Source: Sulfolobaceae archaeon (GTDB lineage Archaea > Thermoproteota > Thermoprotei_A > Sulfolobales > Sulfolobaceae). Taken from it: a DNA stretch of 12,505 nt. Location of the stretch: contig JAPYVG010000044.1 in assembly GCA_028277025.1 (NCBI GenBank), positions 1-12,505 on the forward strand. The letters run 5' to 3'. The number at the start of each line of letters is the position of its first letter. The stretch's first letter is position 1. Shown piece by piece: positions 7,217 through 12,505 of this stretch. A model generated the notes under the pieces. The model worked only from the letters and a program-made list of their open reading frames with translations. It was not told the DNA's origin and did not search any database. The translations under genes and the position numbers were made by a program.

Positions 7217-8380
7217 ATGAAAAAAACCCTCAAAATCACGTCAATAGTAGTTATAATTCTATGTCTCATAATAATAATTCCTCTAAGCGTCGGATATATA
7301 CAGTCATTACGAGAACACATAGACGTTAATTACATTACTCTTCCTTCTTTTTCTAAGATTTACTCATTAGCTCCATTATCGGACGGAAAGATTGCGATAG
7401 GAGGGGTTAAGTTCCTAAACAATAATTCAAATCCTGAAGGTATAGTAGCTTTATACTACTTTATAAATAAATCATGTATTATTTTACAAAATGTTTCTAA
7501 TTATTTTAAGGGAGGGTACGTGTATGCTCTGGGATATAATGGTAGTGACGTAGTAATCGGAGGAAGTACAAGGATAAATGGCTACCTCCACACATCACTC
7601 GTAGAATATGATTTAAATACAAATACATTAGTCAATTTATCTAATATCTTATCACCTTTTTACAACTTAGGTCAAGTACTATCTATAGATTGGACAGGTA
7701 GTTATTGGCTAATAGGAGGAGACGCTTATATCATCGGAATTAATGGTCAATCCTGTTTAGTTCCATTCTTGATAGAGATCAATATATATGGGCATAAAGA
7801 TCTCTCTTCATCGCTTCCGTTGGACATGAGAATTTTAGGAGGCTCTGACGAAATATATACTATCTCGACTTCAGACGGCAGATCAATAATAGGCGGTGCA
7901 AATACAATCAATATGACTGCATCTATATTTAACGGGACTAATTTTACTATTGTAAAATTTAACTATTATCATTTCGGAGTAATATTAACTTCCGCGTGGT
8001 GGAACAGCATAGCTTTAATTGGGGGAGAAAACCAGACTCAGCCCGATACGCCAGTTCCATATCTCGCCGAAATCTTTAACGGAGATGCGACACCAATCTC
8101 GCTTAAATATCAGATAGGAGTAGTCTCAGCTTTAGCATCTACTCCAGAAAATGTTTATATAGCACTGAAGGTTCCTTTCAATACTAATAATGGTATTGCT
8201 TATGGCACGGTAATCCTTGAAACTAACAATCTGAAGTCATTTACTACTTTGTTTTCAAAACCTTTTGTAACTATTGAAGAAATGATTCCTTATAACAATA
8301 ATGTAGTAGGTGTAGGATATGAACAATATAATAATGGTGAATATACAGGGTTTCTAGTTATTTTATCAAACGCTGGTTAA
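7217..8380 (+). CDS. Membrane-anchored secreted protein with seven propeller-like repeats
   Basis: I do not recognise a named family. The 387-residue protein has a basic start and one hydrophobic segment (about 7-28), an uncleaved anchor or signal peptide, so the rest should lie outside the cell. The remainder falls into seven repeats of about 40-60 residues, starting near 48, 102, 154, 213, 255, 302 and 351. The pattern is roughly V/I-x-S/A-L..., a turn, then a hydrophobic run ending in I-G-G (GG at 62, 115, 167, 226 and 269; the motif decays to IAL and VGVG in repeats 6 and 7). A hydrophobic, partly acidic strand of the LVEYD / LIEIN / LAEIF type follows. This is what a seven-bladed beta-propeller looks like. 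Nine N-glycosylation sequons fit an outer-surface protein. It lies between the importer operon and the binding-protein gene, so a role in substrate capture is plausible but unproven. Confidence 0.8.
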   Translation: MKKTLKITSIVVIILCLIIIIPLSVGYIQSLREHIDVNYITLPSFSKIYSLAPLSDGKIAIGGVKFLNNNSNPEGIVALYYFINKSCIILQNVSNYFKGGYVYALGYNGSDVVIGGSTRINGYLHTSLVEYDLNTNTLVNLSNILSPFYNLGQVLSIDWTGSYWLIGGDAYIIGINGQSCLVPFLIEINIYGHKDLSSSLPLDMRILGGSDEIYTISTSDGRSIIGGANTINMTASIFNGTNFTIVKFNYYHFGVILTSAWWNSIALIGGENQTQPDTPVPYLAEIFNGDATPISLKYQIGVVSALASTPENVYIALKVPFNTNNGIAYGTVILETNNLKSFTTLFSKPFVTIEEMIPYNNNVVGVGYEQYNNGEYTGFLVILSNAG

Positions 8381-8451
8381 ATTTTCTTAACAGTTCATTT
8401 ATTTAATTTTCTGATTTCTATGGTTACCTGAAAATTATTTAGTAAAACTGA

Positions 8452-8467
8452 TTTTTTATCTGTTTTT
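8452..8467 (+). terminator. T-rich termination signal after the propeller-like gene
   Basis: Two T-runs (T6 at 8452-8457 and T5 at 8463-8467) lie about 70-85 nt after the stop at 8380; more T-rich sequence lies at 8383-8418. Archaeal RNA polymerase stops at oligo-T without a hairpin, so this is a reasonable but low-information call. Confidence 0.35.
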
Positions 8468-8743
8468 AACACCCTAAATTAAATTTTCTATTAATGAAAA
8501 TCATTATAAATGTATTCTTTATCATACTTAGCTAAGCAATTATACATGAGTTACAAAAATTATAATATTAAAGATATTAAATTATACTAAAATCAATATG
8601 AAAGTAGATGAAATATTTCTAAGTTCTTGTCTAAAAATAAAAAATTATAACTTATAGTAATTTTGTTCTCTGTTAATAGTTTCAATTAATCACGTATTAT
8701 AATTTTCATTTTTTGTAGTGCATTACTTGATCTTTCATAAAAG

Positions 8744-8750
8744 TTTATAA
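8744..8750 (+). promoter_or_regulatory. TATA box of the binding-protein gene
   Basis: TTTATAA, about 30 nt before the ATG at 8778, placing the transcript start a few nt before or at the start codon. No Shine-Dalgarno core precedes the ATG. The binding protein therefore has its own promoter, as is common where more binding protein than permease is needed. Confidence 0.5.
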
Positions 8751-8777
8751 TACACATATACTTAACTTACTATTGAT

Positions 8778-11150
8778 ATGAAAGGAAACTATATTTTGTT
8801 AGCCTCTATATTTGCTCTACTAATTCTATTCGCTGTAAGCATGGTATCAGAACCAATAATAGCAAGCGGTTATGCAATATCAGACTTTAACGCACCTATA
8901 CTTAACTGGTATCAAGCTAGGTATAGCGAGCCTTGGGTAGGGACAATAGTATATCTCTATTCCTATTCTTCACATACGGCTGAATATAATGCACTAATTC
9001 AAGGAAAGATTAACTTTGCAACATTAGACCACAGGGACGAAATAGAGACACTTTTATCAAATTATAAAAACAAAGTTTACGTAGCTATATCTCCAGTGAC
9101 ATCTTTCGGACAACTAGTGTTTGCTTTCGGAAACAACTTGACCGCAAACTTATACTTCAGGTATGCAATAAGTAGTCTGATTAATCCTCAAAATGTAACG
9201 GAGGACGTCTGGGATAGTGGACTTTTAGGTACAGACTATCCTTATTATGTATCACCAGTAGTTTACAAGTCTTGGTTTAACCCACAAGTGGCACAATACT
9301 ATGAACAATATGAGTCATATAACCTAACTAGAGCTATAATGTATTTAGAAAAAATACCGGGTATCACTCATGTAAACGGACAATGGTATTATAACGGTAA
9401 ACCTTTAAAGTTAACCTTCCTATACCCTACTGGAAGCTCGCCATTAGAAAGGCTAGCATCATACTTAAGTACAGAAGCTAGTATGATAAACTTAACTATT
9501 GTTCCAGAGGCTACCTCTTTCGGAACTTTACTCACAGCGGCTACAACACCTCCTTATAATGGCTTTAATATAACTACTTTCGGATGGATTGATCTAGGAC
9601 CTCTAGTCCCATCTTGGCTTGAGGGTATATATACGAGCCCCACTAATACTGGAGGTTTCTCAAACACCACTATTGATACTGTACTTTCTGAAGCTGATAC
9701 CGCTCCTACATCGCAACAGATGCTTAACTATACAATGGAAGCAGAGTACTTTTTACAACAACAATTACCTTACGTTATAGTAGTATGGAATAATGCAATA
9801 CAAGGAGTATACTTACCAGATTGGGCCAATTATATTTACTTAAACGTTACTGATGTTTACGCTATAAGTATAGCAAACGTTCACCCGTATGGTTCGGCTT
9901 TAAACGGTACATTCTACTTCTCTTCAGTTAGTAGCGATTTACCAAGACATATTAACCCATATGCTAGCACAAGCTTATACGCTTTCAATACACTTAATGA
10001 CTTGTATGATCCTTTAGCCGTTACTAACTATAGTATGCCAACGACATTTAACAGCCCCTATTATCTAATTCCTTGGGTCGCTAAGAACTGGACTACAGTT
10101 CCATTACATGACTATAAACTACCTAATGGTGGAGTAATAGTTAATGGTACAGAGTTAATAGTAAACTTAGTGCATAATGACACGTGGATCGACGGAGTAC
10201 CTTTAACAGCATATGACGTTAACTTTACCATATGGTGGTACGACTTGCCAGGTATGATGGGAACAAATACCTTTGACGGACTTCATGTAAATTACACATA
10301 CTTAGAGGATAACGGGTTCATAAATAGCGACCTATTTGGGACTATTCCTAGTTTAGTGTGGACTAATGTAACAAGTCCTTACCAGATAGAGATATTTCTA
10401 AATTCCACTAGCCCTATTCAGCAAATACTTGCCCTTGACGAATATCCTATAGTTCCAGCTCACGTATTTAACACTACACCACCGCAGTTAGTATACGCAG
10501 AGAAAATAGCGCCCCTAATATCTAGCGGTGCTTACAGATGGGTAGAATGGAATGTACCAGCTGAGGAGATAATTGTAACAGCTAATACACACTATTTCAG
10601 AATCGATCCGTACTTATTCTTACAGACCGTTAAGCAAGGACAAGCCGCAACATTCACAGCTAATGTAACAGCGTATAGCTGGGATAACTCAACCGAGATG
10701 CTGATACCCACTCAGATATCTAATGCTACAGTATATGTATATTTGAAGTACTTGAATGTTAGCGGTGAGCCTTATGGTAATGTAACCATAAATGGAAAGC
10801 CTTATGTAGTTATCGCTAACAATATGGGCAACGGTATTTATCAAGCAACCATAAACACGTCCATGTTAGAACCAGGTGTGTATGAGATAGTAGCTAAGGC
10901 TGTATGGACAGTAAACGGAAATATGAGAGAAGAATTCAGCTACGGTAGTTTGAACGTAACGCCTACAGTGACATCAACTGTACCCCCATCTACAACAACC
11001 TCGACATCAAGTACATCTACTACCACAACAACTGTACCCCCATCTACAACAACCTCGACATCAAGTATTAACCTTGGTCTAGTAGCTGGCATAGTAATTT
11101 TGGTAATAATAATAATTGCAGCTGCTATAGTTCTATTAAGAAGAAGATAA
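8778..11150 (+). CDS. Family 5 (Opp/Dpp-type) solute-binding protein with circularly permuted motif order
   Basis: Extracellular substrate-binding component of the importer, 790 residues. An N-terminal hydrophobic signal segment (about 5-30) is followed by motifs that normally form the second half of SBP_bac_5 proteins: IVYLYSYSS...ALIQGKINFATL (57-83), LYFRYAISSLINP (125-137), LTFLYPTG (near 215), FGWIDLGP (near 268) and LPYVIVVWNN (330-339). Only then come the motifs that normally open the family: INPYAS (near 391), W-IDGVPLTAYDVNFTI (near 470-485), YPIVPAHVF (556-564), SGAYRWVEW (583-591) and THYFRIDPYLF (near 604). Each motif occurs once, so this looks like circular permutation, not duplication. 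Residues about 615-727 resemble an Ig-like beta domain. A Ser/Thr/Pro linker (728-763), a membrane helix (about 766-787) and RRR form the anchor seen in Sulfolobus oligopeptide-class binding proteins. Many N-glycosylation sequons are present. Nothing coding precedes the ATG to supply a missing N-terminal half. Confidence 0.88.
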   Translation: MKGNYILLASIFALLILFAVSMVSEPIIASGYAISDFNAPILNWYQARYSEPWVGTIVYLYSYSSHTAEYNALIQGKINFATLDHRDEIETLLSNYKNKVYVAISPVTSFGQLVFAFGNNLTANLYFRYAISSLINPQNVTEDVWDSGLLGTDYPYYVSPVVYKSWFNPQVAQYYEQYESYNLTRAIMYLEKIPGITHVNGQWYYNGKPLKLTFLYPTGSSPLERLASYLSTEASMINLTIVPEATSFGTLLTAATTPPYNGFNITTFGWIDLGPLVPSWLEGIYTSPTNTGGFSNTTIDTVLSEADTAPTSQQMLNYTMEAEYFLQQQLPYVIVVWNNAIQGVYLPDWANYIYLNVTDVYAISIANVHPYGSALNGTFYFSSVSSDLPRHINPYASTSLYAFNTLNDLYDPLAVTNYSMPTTFNSPYYLIPWVAKNWTTVPLHDYKLPNGGVIVNGTELIVNLVHNDTWIDGVPLTAYDVNFTIWWYDLPGMMGTNTFDGLHVNYTYLEDNGFINSDLFGTIPSLVWTNVTSPYQIEIFLNSTSPIQQILALDEYPIVPAHVFNTTPPQLVYAEKIAPLISSGAYRWVEWNVPAEEIIVTANTHYFRIDPYLFLQTVKQGQAATFTANVTAYSWDNSTEMLIPTQISNATVYVYLKYLNVSGEPYGNVTINGKPYVVIANNMGNGIYQATINTSMLEPGVYEIVAKAVWTVNGNMREEFSYGSLNVTPTVTSTVPPSTTTSTSSTSTTTTTVPPSTTTSTSSINLGLVAGIVILVIIIIAAAIVLLRRR
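10975..11067 (+). repeat. 39-bp exact direct repeat encoding the Ser/Thr linker
   Basis: Positions 10975-11013 and 11029-11067 are identical and lie 54 bp apart, so the repeat keeps the reading frame (18 codons). Each copy encodes TVPPSTTTSTSS; the spacer encodes more Ser and Thr. The linker, probably glycosylated, holds the binding domain away from the membrane, and its length can change by slippage or recombination. Confidence 0.9.
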
Positions 11151-11178
11151 GTTAACCATTTATGCAATAAGATTAAAA

Positions 11179-11193
11179 TTTTTTAGGATTTTT
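11179..11193 (+). terminator. Oligo-T termination signal after the binding-protein gene
   Basis: T6 (11179-11184) and T5 (11189-11193) about 30-40 nt beyond the stop at 11150. This is the usual form of an archaeal terminator, and it separates the importer locus from the downstream ATPase gene. Confidence 0.45.
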
Positions 11194-11246
11194 ATTTGTA
11201 ATTATAAGAAGGAAATTTTTGTTATAAACTCACAAAACATATGAAA

Positions 11247-11256
11247 GTATTTATTA
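11247..11256 (+). promoter_or_regulatory. TATA-like box of the Sso2452-like gene
   Basis: GTATTTATTA is centred about 26 nt before the ATG at 11278, with purine-rich GAAA just upstream as a possible BRE. This predicts a leaderless transcript independent of the transporter genes. Confidence 0.45.
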
Positions 11257-11277
11257 TCACACTGAGAACTAATCTTA

Positions 11278-12060
11278 ATGATCAGACTTTCGACAGGTAT
11301 ACATGATTTTGATAAGCTCATAGAGGGTGGTATCCCTCAAGGTTTTTTTGTGGCACTTACTGGAGAACCTGGTACGGGAAAGACTATCTTTTCCCTAAGT
11401 TTCGTGAACGAAGGCTTAAGACAAGGCGAGCCTGCAATATATGTAACCACAGAAGAAAGTAGAGACTCAATAATCAGACAAGCTAAGATGTTTAACTGGG
11501 ATTTAGAGAAGTATTTGGAATCAAAGTTGATAATCATAGATGCACTTATGAAAGAAAGAGAGGATGAATGGTCTCTTTCAGAACTTGAGCCAGAAGCCTT
11601 AGTGCAAAAAGTTATCGAAGCCAAACAGAAACTAGGGCCTGGTTGGGCTAGGCTTGTAATCGATTCTGTTTCAGCCCTCTTCTTAGATAAACCGGCAATG
11701 GCAAGAAAAATAAGTTACTACTTGAAGAGAGTACTTAACAAGTGGAGGTTTACAATTCTCGTTACGTCACAATACGCAATAACTACGTCCCAAGCTTTCG
11801 GATTCGGGGTTGAACACGTAGCTGATGGGATTATCAGGTTCAGAAGAGTAATAAGAGATGGAATGCTACATAGATATGTAGTTATAGAAAAGATGAGGCA
11901 GACAAATCATGATAAGTATGTTTGGGAAATTGACATAGTCCCGGGAAAGGGCATAGTCCTCTTGGGGAGAATAAACGAGAGGAGGGAGGACTATGCTTTA
12001 CCAAAAAAAGTAATGGACAAGATAAAGGAAGCAAACAAGGACGAAAGCGACATTCAGTAG
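11278..12060 (+). CDS. RecA-family ATPase, KaiC-domain RadA paralogue (Sso2452/aRadC type)
   Basis: Single-domain RecA-like ATPase, 260 residues, the size of the Sulfolobus aRadC proteins. Walker A is GEPGTGKT (29-36). The strand-2 catalytic region YVTTEES carries Glu59-Glu60. Walker B is RLVIDSVSAL (125-134, Asp129). The segment VTSQYAITTSQAFGFGVEH followed by VADGIIRFRR is the typical KaiC-like end of the core. The wording of many segments (LSTGI.DFDKLI.GGIP, ESRDSIIRQAK, DKPAMARKISYYLKRVLNKW) agrees with what I remember of Sso2452, whose crystal structure is known. The short N-terminal domain of true RadA recombinase is absent. The C-terminal tail (about 233-260) is charged. The role of these paralogues in DNA repair or recombination is still loosely defined. 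It has its own promoter and no visible link to the importer. Confidence 0.9.
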   Translation: MIRLSTGIHDFDKLIEGGIPQGFFVALTGEPGTGKTIFSLSFVNEGLRQGEPAIYVTTEESRDSIIRQAKMFNWDLEKYLESKLIIIDALMKEREDEWSLSELEPEALVQKVIEAKQKLGPGWARLVIDSVSALFLDKPAMARKISYYLKRVLNKWRFTILVTSQYAITTSQAFGFGVEHVADGIIRFRRVIRDGMLHRYVVIEKMRQTNHDKYVWEIDIVPGKGIVLLGRINERREDYALPKKVMDKIKEANKDESDIQ

Positions 12061-12084
12061 TTACCACTTTCGAATCCTGAAAGT

Positions 12085-12409
12085 TACAGAAAAGGGGGTT
12101 AAGGGGGCGGAAAGCCTCGTCAGATGGATAGCCCCGTGTTTAAATACTCCTCTATCAAAATTTCTCTTAGTGATACTAATGACGCTACTCCCCAGCTTAA
12201 TGGGACTGTGGGGGGAGCAAGCAGTAACGCCTCTCTCCTTTAAGGGACTAGAGCTTGGTAATAAAAGTCCCCTTTCAAATGGGAGTGGTTCTCTAAGCTA
12301 CTCGACTGTCCACCAGATGAGATATATAAACCCGAATCGATGGTGGGAACGATGAGGAGGGAACCCTCGCTAGCGGGGAGGAAGTCAGACCAAACCAGTC
12401 TGCCTTTTT
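12085..12409. other. GC-rich hairpin-forming segment: structured RNA candidate or mobile-element remnant
   Basis: This stretch has no convincing gene yet is GC-rich: 35 of 60 bases are G or C in 12181-12240, against 11 of 60 in 8521-8580 (hand counts). In AT-rich thermophiles such islands usually are structured RNAs. Local hairpins that can be read by eye: GGGGC/GCCCC (12104-12108 with 12131-12135), CTCCCC/GGGGAG (12188-12193 with 12212-12217), AAGGGACT with AGTCCCCTT (12242-12249, 12266-12274, one bulge), CCACCA-GAT with ATC-GA-TGGTGG (12310-12346), CCTCG/CGGGG (12365-12378) and CAGAC/GTCTG (12386-12402) followed by T5. TATA-like boxes lie at 12139-12146 (TTTAAATA) and 12322-12330. Alternatively, short peptides rich in G, S, N and P in three successive frames suggest a decayed transposase (TnpB/IS605-like) 3' end. 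Strand and exact ends are not known. Confidence 0.4.
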
Positions 12410-12495
12410 ACTTCATCAACTATCATCGGTAGGACTTTTTCGACGGAGTCTCTTATAACAACGTCTGCAATAAAGTCCAGAGGCGTTTCCTCCAT
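12385..12495 (-). CDS. Short ORF of 36 codons, possibly the 5' part of a truncated gene
   Basis: The ATG at 12495 opens MEETPLDFIADVVIRDSVEKVLP and the frame ends at a TGA (12387-12385), giving 36 residues. The amphipathic, charged sequence looks like real protein and differs in style from the GC-rich DNA next to it, but I recognise no family. The last codons fall inside the hairpin at the edge of the GC-rich segment, so an insertion there may have cut a longer gene. The frame is also open upstream of the ATG to the window edge, so the true start may lie outside. Confidence 0.4.
   Translation of the reverse strand: MEETPLDFIADVVIRDSVEKVLPMIVDEVKRQTGLV
12386..12409 (+). terminator. Hairpin plus T5, terminator-like end of the GC-rich segment
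   Basis: CAGAC and GTCTG pair around a 7-nt loop, and five T residues follow at 12405-12409. Archaea do not need a hairpin for termination, but the pair would make a clean 3' end for a plus-strand RNA. It overlaps the 3' end of the short minus-strand ORF. Confidence 0.35.
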
Positions 12496-12505
12496 GTTTA
12501 GGATT

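Larger units (their letters stand above)
8381..8777. other. Very AT-rich intergenic gap before the binding-protein gene
   Basis: No gene is visible. In 8521-8580, 11 of 60 bases are G or C by hand count. Several tiny ATG-initiated ORFs (13 to 19 codons, for example at 8494, 8547 and 8598) have no supporting signals. The left part has T-runs suited to termination of the 7217-8380 transcript, and the right end carries the promoter of the binding-protein gene. The length is generous for two co-oriented genes, so a regulatory region or small RNA is possible, but I see no structure that argues for one. Confidence 0.6.

Noticed and set aside
8494..8660. Tiny ATG ORFs of 13-19 codons in the AT-rich gap.
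   Set aside because: Such short frames are expected by chance in AT-rich DNA, and none has a convincing promoter, ribosome site or protein-like sequence.
10975..11067. Could the 39-bp repeats be a CRISPR array?
   Set aside because: There are only two copies, the spacer keeps the reading frame and encodes the same Ser/Thr linker, and there is no leader and no cas genes.
10940..11167. Minus-strand ORF of 75 codons opposite the Ser/Thr linker.
   Set aside because: It is the antisense reading of the Thr/Ser/Pro repeat (Val/Asp/Gly-rich) and terminal helix, with no support of its own.
12124..12355. Plus-strand ORFs in the GC-rich island (about 40 codons from 12124; 61 codons from 12170).
   Set aside because: The frames overlap one another, have low-complexity composition, no Shine-Dalgarno, and coincide with the hairpins. 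They are better read as part of an RNA or a decayed element than as genes.
12086..12386. Possible RNase P RNA, from ACAGAAA (12086-12092) and GAGGAAGTC (12378-12386).
   Set aside because: In RNase P RNA the GAGGAAAGUC-like block comes first and the ACAGAA block last. Here the order is reversed on the plus strand, GAGGAAGTC lacks one conserved A, and I could not draw the pairing between them.

Overview
The window looks like chromosomal DNA of a thermoacidophilic archaeon of the order Sulfolobales. The signs are AT-rich genes, leaderless genes with a TATA-like box about 26 nt before the start codon, internal operon genes preceded by archaeal Shine-Dalgarno cores (GGTGA, GAGGTGA), Ser/Thr linkers followed by a C-terminal membrane anchor on a binding protein, and a KaiC/RadA-like ATPase that I recognise as the Sso2452 (aRadC) type. 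The assignment rests on recognition, not on a search.

Layout. Positions 35-717 (- strand) hold the decayed remains of a major facilitator (MHS-type) transporter. Position 850-2133 (+) is an APC-family amino acid permease. Converging on it with a 5-bp gap is a five-gene minus-strand unit, read from 7000 down to 2139: dppB, dppC, dppD, dppF and a small four-helix membrane protein. Neighbouring genes overlap or are 3 nt apart. Divergent from this unit are two plus-strand genes: 7217-8380, a membrane-anchored secreted protein that I read as a seven-repeat beta-propeller, and 8778-11150, a 790-residue family 5 solute-binding protein. The 397-bp gap before the binding protein is very AT-rich and holds only terminator-like and promoter signals. 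Then come the Sso2452-like ATPase gene (11278-12060), a GC-rich stretch (about 12085-12409) with several hairpins that is either a structured RNA or a mobile-element remnant, and a 36-codon minus-strand ORF at the right edge.

How the genes work together. The central block (2139-11150) is a family 5 (Opp/Dpp-type) ABC importer. The binding protein captures substrate outside the membrane, DppB and DppC form the channel, and DppD and DppF hydrolyse ATP. Four things are non-standard. The binding protein has its conserved motifs in rotated order (the usual C-terminal half first, then the usual N-terminal half), which implies a circular permutation. It also carries an Ig-like spacer before its membrane anchor. 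DppC has an insertion of about 200 residues on the outer face. A propeller-like exoprotein and a small membrane protein sit in the same locus. The substrate cannot be read from sequence; peptides are the default guess and sugars are possible.

The best candidate for something undescribed is the permuted binding protein with its propeller partner. The GC-rich segment at the right end is second.
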